Assembly (NCBI GenBank): GCA_036346375.1 | Contig: CM070505.1 | Location: 51,582,626-51,646,625, forward strand | Length of the DNA: 64,000 nt | Source of the DNA: Guadua angustifolia | Taxonomy: Eukaryota > Streptophyta > Magnoliopsida > Poales > Poaceae | Direction of reading: 5' to 3' | In this document: positions 43,721-55,227 of the stretch, in pieces | How positions within the stretch are numbered: the stretch's first letter is position 1 | How the letters are laid out: each line of letters opens with the position of its first letter | Notes under the pieces: generated by a model | Told to the model about the DNA's origin: nothing | Database searches by the model: none | Seen by the model: the letters and a program-made list of their open reading frames with translations, nothing else | Position numbers and translations under genes: made by a program

Positions 43721-45148
43721 CTTGGCCTCAAGCGGTTCTTTCCCCAAGAAATGTCATCCCATTGCTGTGAAGTAAAAATATGAAAATATTAGTAACACTA
43801 TAGAAACTTGGAAATTTTGGCAGCATGTCCCCTATAAAGTCTCTACATCCACACACATACATAGATAAGAGAAATAAAGATAGATCCATCCATACACACA
43901 TATCTCCATTCACACACAAAGACAAGACAGTTTAAGCATATCTCTATCCATACATCCATCCATACATCCATCCATACAATTGTTCAACAGATTGTCTCAT
44001 TCTCATACTTACCAGTAACCATGTGGCCTAATCTGCTCCGTCCCGCGGGTTTTATAAATCTTTGGGGTGATTAAGTTGGAAGATCTGAACTGAAATGGTG
44101 AAAAAAATTCAGCACCAATGTTTGCACAAAACTTATGAAAATTTTTACAATTACCTAAACACAGATCAACACCAGGTGTCATCTGCTTCAGCACCATCCC
44201 CTCCCCTCCCCTCCCCGTCCCACATCCCCATCAAGATCTTCTCCTGCTGGCGACACGGAGGCAGAAGTACCTCCTCTGTTGAGTCTCGTCTAGTGAAGCA
44301 ACCGTCACGAGCCTCCTCAAGACACCTCTCAAATGCACTTCGTCGGCTCTGTTGAGATACACGCCCTTGAAAAGTGAACCACCAACCGATGAAGAGCCAT
44401 CATTCTTACTTCCTTGACTCTTGAAGATGAAGAGCCATCCTTCTTCTTTCCTCTAAAAGCGTGTGAAAATGACTTCATCTGTTAAAAAATAATTACAAGT
44501 TCTTGAGTATGATTAAAACAATTGAACAACTTTCTTGATATACATGGTAAACCACATGTTGAGAAAATTAGAACTACCTTGAAGCCTTACACTAAAGAGC
44601 AGATCATGCATATGAAAGACTTCTTGACACAGCTACTTATTATCATCAGCAGGTATTTACTCTTTCTTTTTTCCCCTTCTATCTTTTCTACGTATTCCAG
44701 CTTTTTGGTTCCTCTTAAATGTTGATGCTTGATTGTTTTAGACATTTTTATGCTCAAATATTACTAGTTAATTACCAGTTCACAACCAAACAAGAACTAA
44801 CAAAACTAGTATGAAAAAAACAGGAGAAAAAAGCGATAGCAACATTAAAAATCATTAATTTGAGATTCAATCAAGCATGGAAAACAAGAAAATGCAATGC
44901 TTGGTTATTTACTTCTTAAAAATCATCGAGCTCATGATCATCATCTGTAACATTTTGTAAAACCACCGCACGGCTTTGTGTTAACCACTTTTCGTGGGAC
45001 TTTGGTTACGCGACGAGGTCGTTTCGTTTTCTGAACCTCATCAACAATGACATCTGTAGTGTCACCGGCTAGTTGGTCAAGTGCCACCCCTTCATCTACT
45101 CCAAACGAGGCTGGTAAACCACCTTCTTGATATGCTTCTTGAAGGTGT

Positions 45149-45711
45149 TCACAACCTCACTTTCATCATACCCATCATCTCTGTGGGTAGGCAACCGCCA
45201 GAGGATTTACCTTCAACAACCCACCATGGCTTTAGGATTGCTAAGGGACAAGGATAGGACATATAATACACTTGTTGAACTTGGTGAGCGAGTACAAATG
45301 GATTGAAACACAGAAGACGTGATGTATGATTAACTTCCACTAGACCAATTTTGGTGTTTCGCCTTATCCCTATCCCTAATTTTTCATTAAACCAATCACA
45401 ATAAAAAACACTACTCGTAGATCTTTCGACCCCCCGAACTTCATCTCAACTATGTTTTGAATAACACCATAGTACTCGATGAGACGACCATCCGAGCCAC
45501 TTGCCATAGTGACAACTCCACTATTTGTCGTGGCTGCTTGTAGACGTGTTGCTTCAAATTTTGCAGAACGAAAACGAAATCCATTGACATCATAACGTCC
45601 GAAACTCCTCGCTATTATGCTTCCGTGTGACAGTTGTCTCAAATCTTCATGGACGCTACCATCAGTAATGCATTGCAAGGTTATAGCAGTGTTTAAACTA
45701 ATACTCAACAT
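45149..45711 (-). pseudogene. CACTA transposase C-terminal part (DUF4216-like)
   Basis: 45711-45376 has SIIARSFGRYDVNGFRFRSA, SNSGVV-type TTNSGVVTMA, YYGVIQNIVEMKFGGSK and VVFF.VIG, the DUF4216 pattern following TNP2 in CACTA proteins. 45340-45149 continues with VNHTSRLLCFNPFVLAHQVQ and QVYYMSYPCP. A frame change separates the two. Confidence 0.75.
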
Positions 45712-45927
45712 AGTTATTAATCAATGAGAAAATTAATTGTTAAGAAAATTACGTGTTTTCAAAACCATGTGACAAAATTAGGACCACCACGCAATCCATC
45801 ACGTCGTAGAGTTTAAAGTTGTTTACTGGTAGGTTGCTGCATAGATCTCCATTGTTGTTGATCGAACAACCTGTAGTACATTATTTAGGTTTCATACAGT
45901 TTGTGCATGAAGAGATTAAAACGGAAA

Positions 45928-46680
45928 TTAGGTTAAGTACTTACTTGAAGTAATCATCCATCTCCTCGATGTTGGTGTACATATACAACATTGCAGCATT
46001 CCATTCTTCTGTAGATACCTCATGCAACCGAACTTCCACCAACAAATTTTACCTTTCCATTGAAATATCTTGAGATTACTAGGCGGTGCATCATCGAGGT
46101 GTGGTATCTTGGTATATGAGCATTGATGTTGTGTTCTTCTCGTGAAATATGTGCTCATATAGTATGATATTTCTTTCAGATAAAATGCTTGCGCGATGCA
46201 TCCTTCAACTCGTGCTTTGTTACCCACAGCTTGCTCTAATCTTTTTAAGTTCCATTCTATAGGATACATCCATCGATCATCGCACAGGCCCACCAACCTC
46301 TCGCTTCATAAGGCAAATGCACCAACAGATGTTGCATTACGTTCGTAAAACCCGGTGGGAACACTTTCTCCATCTTACATATCAACACCGTATTTCTTTA
46401 CCGAGTTTCCTCATTGTTGTTTTCTTAATTTCCTTTGCGCACAATTGTCTGTAGAAATAAGAAAGCTCTGCTAACATTATCCAAACTTCTTCTTTTAGAT
46501 ATCCACGAAACATTACAGGAAGTAGCCTCTCCATAATAATATGGTAGTCATGGCTCTTCAAACCATTTATCTTGCCACTTACGATATTCACCGCGCCCTT
46601 TAGGTTTGACGCGTAACCATCGGGAAATTTAAGATTCTTGAGCCACGCAAGCACCTCCTTTTTTCTGAAGGCTTTAGACA
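45928..46680 (-). pseudogene. CACTA transposase middle part (DUF4218-like)
   Basis: 46654-46382 has LKGAVNIVSGKINGLKSHDY, HIIMERLLPVMFRGYL and LAELSYFYRQLCAK. 46296-45928 has DRWMYPIEWNLKRLEQAVGN, KARVEGCIAQAFYLKEISYY and STYF. The GLKSHD.H.....LP and WMYPIER....LK..V.NKA..EGSI patterns are those of DUF4218 in plant CACTA transposases. A stop near 46300 splits it. Confidence 0.85.
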
Positions 46681-46827
46681 GTATGGAGCACGTGGCTTAC
46701 CCATACGTCCGGCTTGATTGTATCTGACCTCAAGGGTAGGCCGGTCACATATGTCGACCATATCTCTCGAGCTTTCATATTATCTTTTGTTTTGTCCTTG
46801 AAGTCAAAAGCGGTCTTGATGATACTT

Positions 46828-48363
46828 TCAAAGAACATTCCGTTCTTGATGCATCACGTCGATATTGTGCCATAAGATTAGACATTTAACATAAGGAAGA
46901 CTCCAGATGGAAGATATGTGAGTCCAATTATGTTCCTCTTTGAACCCTTCGTAACCATTCTTTGTGGCTTCTAACCGATCATGCCAAGCAACAATCTCTA
47001 ATCCGGTCAAACGCTTCGGTGGACCTTTACTAATGGTCGTATCTTTACGAAATGCATTTCGTTGGGTCTTAAATAGGTGATTGGATGGTGTGAAGCGTCG
47101 ATGACAATCGAAGAAGCAGAATTTACCTCCGTTCTTTAGGCGAAATGCATCAGTGTCATCCATGCATATTGGACAACATAACCGACCATGCGTGCTCCAT
47201 CCCGAGAACATGCCATATGCAGGAAAATCATGGATAGACCAAAGGAATGCTGCACGCATGTTGAAATGCTCCTTTCTACTATTGTCATATGTCCTGACAC
47301 CGATCCACAGTTCTTTTAGCTCATCGATCAACGGCTGCATAAACATGTCTAAGTGCTTTCCAGGATGATCAGGCCCTAGTATGATAATAGTCAGGAACAC
47401 ATACTGATCTTTCATGCACAAAGAGGGTGGAAGATTGTATGGAATTGCAAAAACGGGCCAACATGACTATGTCGCCGTATTTGTGTTGAAAGGGGTGAAA
47501 CCATCGGTCGCCAATCCAATACGTACATTCCGAGGATCGCTAGCAAAATCTTGGTCATACCGATCCAGTGCCTTCCAAGCCTCACCGTCAGATGGATGGC
47601 CCATGCACCCCTCATTTGTACGGATGCCTACCTTGTGCCACCTCATATGCTTCGCAATCGTCTTAGAGAGGTACAACCGTTGGAGCCGTGCTGTGAGAGG
47701 CAGATATCGTAGCTGCTTTAGGGGAACGCTTGTTTTCTGCATAATCCCATCTTTGTTGACTATACGCATATCTAGATTTCTTGCAAAGATGGACAACGAT
47801 CCAACTTCGTGCTCCTTCCGAACAAAATACAATTGTTCACACACACATCAATCTTCGATATGGCATCCCTAGGCGGCTAGCGCTTTGAGTAATAGAAATC
47901 TTTCGCAACTTGTGAGGTTTTGGTAAAATGTCGATATCAAATCAACTAGATCATTGAAACAGTCCACCGAGAAGTTGTACTTGACCTTATAGCCATCAAT
48001 CGTGTCACGATGCAAGTCGTGTCACGCCAGGAACTCATGCAAAGGATCTTCGAAACTTTCGAAGACTAAAGAATCTATCTACCTCTGGTCCGGATACATC
48101 CTCAAACTGCTGAACAAAATCATGCATCATATCATCCAATGCATCAATAGGATCATCAGCTAGCTCACACTCGTTCGGATTGGATGTTTCCCTAGAACGT
48201 GGCTCACCATGCTCATACCAAAGTTAGATAATCGGCATGAAACCCCATTTGCAAAGGTGACGCTCCATATCTGTTTTGTACTGCTAATTAAAATTCTGAC
48301 ACCTACGACAGGGGCACTTCCCCAACCCACCAGAAGAAGAGGAAGAGAAAACAAAATCCACAA
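46828..48363 (-). pseudogene. CACTA transposase TNP2 catalytic region
   Basis: 47421-46828 has ILGPDHPGKHLDMFMQPLID, ELKELWIGVRTYD, RAAFLWSIHDFPAYGMFSGW, ACPICMDDT-type CCPICMDDTDAF, NGGKFCFFDCHRRF and KCLILWHNIDVMH(Q/I)ERNV. 47844-47467 carries the preceding part (DGIMQKTSVPLKQLRYLPLT, RLYLSKTIAKHMRWH, HPSDGEAWKALDRYDQDFAS, VRIGLATDGFTPF). This is the TNP2 (Transposase_21) order with its conserved acidic and DFPAY residues. Breaks near 47420 and 47850 interrupt it. The 48160-48363 frame is probably an N-terminal remnant. Confidence 0.9.
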
Positions 48364-50268
48364 AAGCCTGTGTGTTCACCATCCACTCTCGTGTGTGCAT
48401 CCCGGTGTTTTTCCATCCATCGTACATCCATCTTGATTAAATGCCATTTTTGATGCTGCTAACACTACATGGATGATGGTGCAAGTGAGTTACATAAATA
48501 CTATAAGGAATTCTAGGCAATGATAGGTTATGTGTTGAATAAAAACTGACAGCTTTAGCAATGCAGACATAACTTAGTCCCACAAGATAGTTAAGGCGGT
48601 TATTCTATTTTTCTCTTTATTAATAAGTGAATTTTCGTATAGTGCCTAATTAGTATAGACAGACAGATAGATAGATAGATTAATTGACAGATAGATAGAC
48701 AGGCAAGGGTATTGGGTAAGAATTCAGTTAAAAGATGACATTGTTAAGATAATTTGGCCTTGTTATGTAAATATGGCACAAATGATCGGCAATGGCTCCC
48801 TGTTCCATGCAAATGCACTAACATACATCTAGTTTACCATAGGATGCAATGATGAACTTGAATTGCAACATATAGCAGCTTTGCTCTTCTAGTAAGTATG
48901 ATAGCTAAGTCCTAAAATAAAAGACAGAGTGCAAAACACAGAGTGGACATTCAAAGGGCAGGGCATATTTCTATTGAAATCTTTGAGTAGAATGTTGGAT
49001 CTATTCGGAATCTTTTTTCTTTCCCATCCCTCCTATTTTTTTCCCTGAGGATTTATTGGAAAGGAAGCTCTAGTCGCATCGCATTCAGTGGATGCAGGAA
49101 TGGAATAGGACGTTTGCATACTCTGCAAAGCCGTTATCTCTCTACAGAGGGAGTGCCAAACATAGGAAACAACAAGAAGATGAATCATCAATTCTACTGC
49201 AGCTGCAAGGGTGAATGACATAAAGGGTGAAACAAATGGGGCGCTCAGAGGCTGATTTGGCACGATCTGTTTGTTGATGCTGCACAAGATCAGAGCTGCA
49301 AGTCTGGATTTGTGAGGAAACAAATAGGCAACAAGACTCGGGAAAAATGTGTTGAAACTTTCGAATTTGAGAAAAAATTCCCTTTAGGTAGAGCATAGAA
49401 TTATATATTTTACTTCTAACATTATCTCCAAGTTAAGTTAAGATTACTCATGTATTTGGAATATACCTAGTTGGTCAAGTCATATGCGAGAGATAATAGG
49501 GAATAAGTCGGATATAGTGTCATCCCTTTTCAAAGCATAGGTGCTGACTCATCACCTTTGACATGGTAGTCAAAATTTTCTATCACCAAATCCTTGCTTG
49601 CCACTAAACACAATCTTTAGCAGGATAAGAGCAACGGCAAGCAGACAGAGGTCTTCCCAGACCTATCTAAAGCAACACTAGAATGCAAGTTTTCCAAGAC
49701 CTGTCAGGCAACACTAGAATGCAAGTTTTCCCAGACCTATCTAAAGCAACCAGTCTTAAGACTGTCATTGTTGATGGCATTTAGCTTATCAAATGATCCA
49801 GAGGATGCTTGCATGATGCGAAGATTTCAAAAATCTCATTTCAATAATCACAAAATTTTCTATGAATCGAGACAAACATACCGCTAAGTGATAAGTATTA
49901 ACGATAGAGAAGCACGATGTCGGGATGCGCCTCGGGTGAGCAAAAGCGCGAGAGACAACAATGTGAAAGTAGAAGACTTTAAGCGTCGATGGAAGGTCTG
50001 GATGACGCCGAGGAAGCTAACGAGAGGATCGGTGACAAGGAACGATCGATGACGTGGAGCAGTCTTTGTCGAAAATGAACAAGAGTCATTATCCGTAATT
50101 ATGAGATTTACTTTTACTTATGAACTTTCTTACCGAGGGTGAGGTTGGAGAGTATATAGTGCTGAAATGTCCGGAGAATACGTCAAGAATAGAAATGGAA
50201 TGAATCTATCCTCCTGTTCTCTCTTCCTTCTCAAGTCTTCTAGTTCTTCCTCTTCTTCCCAGCTTCTC
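48364..50268. other. CACTA interior upstream of TNP2, unassigned
   Basis: Contains a GATA/GACA microsatellite (48655-48710) and a 96-codon frame on the - strand (49033-49323) with one hydrophobic segment (FTLAAAVELMIHLLVVSYVW). I could not assign that frame to any family and cannot confirm it as a gene. A direct duplication GCAAGTTTTCC(C/A)AGACCT..C...GCAAC is seen near 49660-49750. Confidence 0.4.
48655..48710. repeat. GATA/GACA microsatellite
   Basis: A run of AGACAGACAGATAGATAGATAGATT...GACAGATAGATAGACAGGCA. Confidence 0.9.
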
Positions 50269-50339
50269 TCAGATCGCTACTGAAGAACCGATTTCAGACT
50301 GGTCATAACACACAGGAGACGGCGCTCGGGATAGGAGGT

Positions 50340-50470
50340 GGAGGTACCTTGAGAAGACGTGGCGGTGGCGGCGCAAGGCGCGGGGCATGCAAGGGCGGCG
50401 GCGCGGCGGGTGGCGTGGGCGGGGGCGAGGGCGGCGCGGGGTGGCGGCGGCAAGGAGAAAAAGTGCGACC
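50340..50470. other. GC-rich block near the CACTA right end
   Basis: About 130 bases that are almost all GGC/GCG repeats (GGCGGTGGCGGCGCAAGGCG), lying just inside the right subterminal repeats. On the - strand it lies upstream of the transposase frames, so it may be the CACTA promoter and first exon. It could equally drive transcription outward. No product is assigned. Confidence 0.45.
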
Positions 50471-50499
50471 AGGTTTTTTTTTGTCATGCCACGGGGTTT

Positions 50500-50783
50500 T
50501 AGGTCACGAGTATTTTCGACGACCATACGAGCCATTTAATTTAAGTGACATTTTTTGAACGACCCGCTTTTAGCCGATTTATTTAAGTATTACTTTCGAC
50601 GGCTAAAACTTGGCCGATGAAATTATATATATGTTTTCGACGGTTGGTGCGGGCCGCTTTAAATTATACATATATTTTCACGACTTGAAATGGTAATTTA
50701 ATTTACAAACTTAATTTCGTCGGCTTAATTTAGGCCGACGAAAATAGGGTTGGCCAACGAATCAACCACGTTTTCCTGTAGTG
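50500..50783. repeat. CACTA right subterminal repeats and terminus
   Basis: TTTTCGACGACC, TTCGACGGCTAAAACTTGGC, TTTCGACGGTTGG, TTTCGTCGGCTTAATTTAGG and GCCGACGAAAATAGGG form short inverted pairs, ending ...CACGTTTTCCTGTAGTG at 50783, followed by ATG. Confidence 0.9.
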
Positions 50784-50786
50784 ATG

Positions 50787-51026
50787 TATGCTACGATGAA
50801 CTCGATCGTGTTGCATTAGTTTTAGGGCGCATATAATTATAATTATAAAGACCTTTCATTTTCTTTTGGGATATTATTGGAAAACTCCATTTTGCAAGGT
50901 GCCTATCTGCAAAAAGTTGGTGTCATCGTTCTTTTCTTGGTCTTATCGCGGTGTATTGGCCCCACTCTTTGTTTTGTTGGCCGTCCGTGACTCCCATCAA
51001 GCTTCCTCCTCGCCCGCTGCTCCCGA
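50787..51026 (+). promoter_or_regulatory. Remaining promoter-proximal and 5' leader DNA of BSD2
   Basis: Only 240 bp separate the CACTA target duplication from the BSD2 ATG. The stretch has an ATATAATTATAATTATAAAG AT-rich segment (about 50830-50850) that could serve as a TATA region, then a TTCCTCCTCGCCCGCTGCTC pyrimidine-rich leader directly before the ATG. The original distal promoter would now lie beyond 38312 on the far side of the CACTA element. Confidence 0.5.
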
Positions 51027-53898
51027 ATGGCCGCCACCTCGAGCCTTACGGCGACCGCCGCCTCCTCTCGAACACTCCTAAAAACCTCACCTCCTCCAGC
51101 TCGCTCCCTGCGGCCCATCTCTCGCTGCTCCAAGTTCCAGTCCGTCAGGGCCAAGGTCCGCAGCTCTGCCTTGCCTGCCCGCCTATATGCTTGTTCTTGA
51201 TTTTTTGCTTCGAAAATGTTCTTCTTACCTCTTCTTTCGATCATTTTGATCAGCATTAGTAGACTAATACTTAGAAATTTGAGAGTTAGGGGAAAATGGA
51301 TTTCGCTGCTGTATGTGCTCGTGTCTTGAATATTTGTTTCTGTCTCTGGTCATTGTTAGGAGTCAGCATATATGTTGTTTGAGTGCATAGTTTGAACAGG
51401 CCATTGATTGACCTCATAAGGTGATGGCAATTCAATTGAACCTGGTTGGACTTGAGGTTGATGAACAACTACGGTTGTCAAATTAATTTGCAGGCATGTG
51501 GTCGAGGTTGTAAATGGGAATAAAGTGCTACAGTGCTAAAACTACTAGGCAATATCACTTCTCAGAATTTTGCCCTGAAGATTATGAAAACCCAAGAGAA
51601 TCAGACCGCGATCCATAGAGTGGGTGATAGAGAATAATCGGCCTCCTTCAAGACGTATGTTTTCTTGAAAGGCTTGTGGATGTAGTCTCCGTACAAGAAA
51701 CTTAGCATCCCTGATTTTTCAGACAAACGGGTACATAATACATGCATCCTTTGTTTATTATCATATAGACTAAGCCAAACAAAGTTCACGGTGGCACAGA
51801 TTTAATATTTTATATGTACTGATGTACACATATATATGCGTTGCAATGGCAGAATAACTACCTTCTATTTTGAATAGTGAAAATAATAGAACTTGGTCGG
51901 TGGTAACATGCATACTCTGTACAACACATTGCCATGTCAAGAAACAACATTTTAGTCCATGACATGAGGCAAGATCACATTAATTAGCTATCGCAGAACC
52001 TTCTCCTTTTTACCATTTTTTGTGCTTGGTAAGTGGTAAGAGATAAAAAAAAATGTTTACAGATGTTCTTTCCCTTTCTTTGTCTTTTCTTCTAAAGTTA
52101 GAAAGTGTTCATCTACACAGGCCACAGAAAATGACCTGACCACAAAGAAGACGCAGAAGACAAGCAGCCTTATTTGCAAGGATTGCGAAGGAAATGGTGA
52201 GCTTGCTTTTGTTTAAATTGGATAAGGAAAGAATTTTCTTGTCTCAGTTAAATGTTCTTGATGTTCATGTAAGGACTAAAGATACACTGTGTAATGCCCA
52301 AAGGCTATATAGCTCGTAGTTTGAATAATTGAATGTAGAGATGAGAAAACTGGAGTGGAAACTAGTTCCAAACTCCCCTGATGATCCTATTGCTTCCTGA
52401 TTGGGTTTGGACTCTTTTCAGTATTGGTTTTCCTCAACGCAGGAAACTTATCCTTGGACAGCAAGACCCTGTCTGGTGTTAAACAAAGGGTGATTATGTG
52501 TTTGATTGCTGGTGTTCTCAGAAAAATGGGACACCAATACTTTAACCTTGTAACAACTTAAATACGTGAATTGTTGTTAGCATTTATAAACTTAGTGCTG
52601 AAGGACTCAATTCCATACTTATGGAGCGAGAATTTGGTCATTGTATTTTTTTCCATTCACTCACAAAATTAGCTAATTATTTTGCTTGTCCAACTAATCT
52701 CTACTACTTTTAATTAGGAGTTGGTGGCGGTTGTCCGTTCTTTTCCAGAGTATCCGATCCATTGGATCTGTCATGAACATCTGAGATGGAAGGGGGTTTA
52801 ATCCAATAGTCCCACCCCTTCCTCTCATCTTCTCACGTGCTCACGCAGCCCGAACCGCTCTAGCCACGATGTCTTTCATCTCAAACAACTTTGACCCCGC
52901 ACCACCTCCCCCTCCCTCGATCCGGCGTGCTCAGCTCTCCCTCTCAAATCTCTCAGCTGTCCCGCTCAAATCTCTTCGAAGGAACAAGCCTTTCCTACTA
53001 TTGAAATATAACTAAAGTTAGTCCTCTTTGAAAATAATTTTTTTTGTAGCAAATTGAGTTTTTGTTGTAATGCACGGGCACATGACTATATATATATGAT
53101 ACTGCAGATCTTAGTTGGACTATTAAGTCTCATGCAAACAATATATTCCTCTTGTATACTCTTGAGCTGTTTGATCATCATCTGAAGCAACTTTGTTTGA
53201 AACCTTGGATGTAAAACAACTGACACCTTGGAAGTAAAATAATCTTCCATGTTTAAGAAATCTAAGCCATCGATATAACCCAACCTTCTGCAAAGTGGCT
53301 TAAATTGATGGTTTTTACATTGATTTTTTTAAGCTTGTTTACGCATCGTGCTTTTAAAGAAAATTTATATGCTTGTGCACATCTTGAACTTTGAGAAAGC
53401 TATAGCTATGGAAAAGGGCATTAGGTCAGTTGCAGGTCATGTTGCAATGTTTCAAGTGGATCAGAGTCCTACATACATTTTGGTGTATCTCTTCACACGA
53501 GATGATGGCTTTAATGTGCATGCTTTGCATCCATCCCCTAACAGCTCTTTCCATTTACACGTTATATTTTGGTTGTAACAATCTTATGGCAAATGACAGG
53601 CGCAATCTTATGCACCCAATGCGAGGGAAGTGGGGTGAATTCTGTTGACCATTTCAATGGTCGATTTAAAGCTGGAGCATTATGCTGGCTTTGCAGGTAA
53701 AATAAGTCTTGGTCTCACTGACAGTGGTCCTTTAGGAATACATCTCTATCAGAACTACTTTAACTAACCTGCTGACATCTTCTTTTATCGATTCGTTCGA
53801 AATTCTGAAGAGGAAAGCGGGAAATCTTATGTGGGAGCTGCAACGGCGCTGGCTTCTTGGGTGGATTTGTGAGCACTTTGGATGAAACTGCAGAGTAG
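51027..53898 (+). CDS. BSD2: BSD2 (bundle sheath defective 2), chloroplast Rubisco assembly chaperone
   Basis: Four exons join in phase: 51027-51155, 52121-52196, 53600-53696, 53811-53898 (390 nt, 129 aa, TAG stop). Residues 1-43 are Ser/Thr/Ala/Arg-rich with few acidic residues, as in chloroplast transit peptides. After a charged spacer (ATENDLTTKKTQKTSS) come four DnaJ-type Cys pairs: CKDCEGNG, CTQCEGSG, CWLCRGKR and CGSCNGAG. Around them are GVNSVDHFNGRFKAGALCWL and FLGGFVSTLDETAE, hallmarks of BSD2. BSD2 is a small zinc-binding stromal protein that holds the Rubisco large subunit during assembly and is displaced by the small subunit. All eight Cys are present and the length is normal. Exon 1 donor is GTCCGC, which is less usual. 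A CACTA element ends 243 bp upstream of the ATG and a Helitron lies in intron 2. Confidence 0.93.
52698..53088 (+). mobile_element. Helitron in intron 2 of BSD2
   Basis: Begins TCTCTACTACTTTTAATTAGG at 52698 (preceded by A) and ends GTAATGCACGGGCACATGACTAT at about 53088-53089. The GAGTTTTTGTTGTAATGCACGGGCAC tail matches the tails at 24132 and 26843 read in the same sense, with CTAT in place of CTAG. It lies in the sense orientation of the host intron. The interior (GGTGGCGGTTGTCCGTTC..., CCTCCCCCTCCCTCG) is non-coding. Confidence 0.78.
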
Positions 53899-55227
53899 TG
53901 TGAATGGCTTATATTCTTCTTTCTGTTTGTGTTGTATTTGACCAATTTTGAGAGATTTCACTTGTATCCTCTCGAAACAATTTGTGCTTCAGGACTGGGC
54001 CAATTTAGGGAACCAAAAAAAAGATAGTAATTTTGTATTTTCTACCAAGTATGTCATTGACGCCCACCCTGTCAACTCCTCAATCTGTTTTGTGCAATTT
54101 TTGTATGACACTGAATGTCTTTCAAATTTGTATTTGCTACTGGGTATCTTATTGAGATGGTTTGTTGTATTGAAATAATGCGCTCGCATATGGAGCAACC
54201 ATATCGACAACTGTTGCCTTGTGTTATTGAGGATTAATTAACTCGAGAGCACTTAAATGACTGAAACCTAAGCATCTTCTTTTTCTCCTTCCCTCCCCTA
54301 TCGGAGAAGCACAATGCTGATCTGTCGTTACTCTGTCGCTTCTTTGGTTGCCATGGCCGGTGAAGTGGCGATGTTGGGTGGAATTGGCCAAGCGGTGTGT
54401 TATAAAAAGAAGGAATAAGTCTATTTTATATCTTTGAACTATGAAAAAAAAGTTCAAATAACTTTCAAACTATAAAACCGGTTATTTAACACCTTCAACT
54501 ATTAATACCAGATTAAATCACACCCTAGTTAAGCAGTTTTGCATCTCCTATATATAATGAAGACTAAAATTTGTTTCGAAACTTGTGTGAAACTCACATT
54601 TGAAAACTTTTGGAATATCCATTTTCATATATGAAACCCAGTAAAACAAAGTTTAGTTTGTAAACTTGCTTCAATCTCATGTTTGAAACTGAAGACTTTG
54701 TTTTTGAAAACTAAAACTCATGTGGAAATTCTAGGTTTCAGTTTTTGAAACACTGTGAAACTTGGTTGAAACTTGCTTTCCATCTGTGCTTCATCTGGTT
54801 TTTATATGAAACTTGCCAAAACAATGATGAAACCTTATGAAATTTCTTGAAACTCGATGAAAAGTTTTTATGTAATCTTCAAAACTTCTTGAAATATTTT
54901 GGAAACTTTTTTGTGAAACACACTGAAACTTGTTTAAAACTTCAAACTCGAAGCTTTATGGAACTTTTATGCAAATGCAACCTCATGAAACTTCGTAAAA
55001 CTATTATATCGTTGGAGATACACTCCAACGGTATAGGTTGGGTAGCAGCTTCTAAAAAAATATGTAGGAGGTGTTTTTTAAACTATTTTTATTTTATTTT
55101 CTAAAAGAACTCCATCCTTTGTGATATCACATAATTGTTGGTGGTAAAAAGCTCTTTGGCGAGCTCATGGGATCGATTCAAAATTGCTTCAATTACACTT
55201 GTTAATTAGTTTAATATTGAAATTAGT
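53899..55227. other. BSD2 3' flank and GAAAC-rich repeat
   Basis: 53899-54230 is probable 3' UTR of BSD2. 54400-55130 is AT-rich repetitive sequence: TTCAAACTATAAAACCGGTTATTTAACACC and TTCAACTATTAATACC, then many TGAAAC / GAAACTTG words (54570-54990), ending near an ATCGTTGGAGATACACTCCAACGGT inverted word. It is likely a transposon remnant of unknown class. Confidence 0.45.

Larger units (their letters stand above)
38316..50783 (-). mobile_element. CACTA (En/Spm-like) transposon, 12,468 bp, TSD ATG
   Basis: The left end is CACTATATATTTTCGTCGGC. The right end read backwards is CACTACAGGAAAACGTGG. ATG lies on both sides (38313-38315 and 50784-50786), the 3-bp duplication CACTA elements make. 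Both ends carry subterminal copies of TTTTCGTCGGC / GCCGACGAAAA (left 38327-38650, right 50510-50760). Inside on the - strand are TNP2-type transposase and accessory frames, all interrupted. The outer TIRs agree only in CACTA and a few further bases, so the left end has diverged. Confidence 0.9.

Noticed and set aside
49033..49396. Membrane-protein gene with one hydrophobic segment
   Set aside because: Two frames look equally protein-like, no splice partners or homologs are recognisable, and it lies within the CACTA element.
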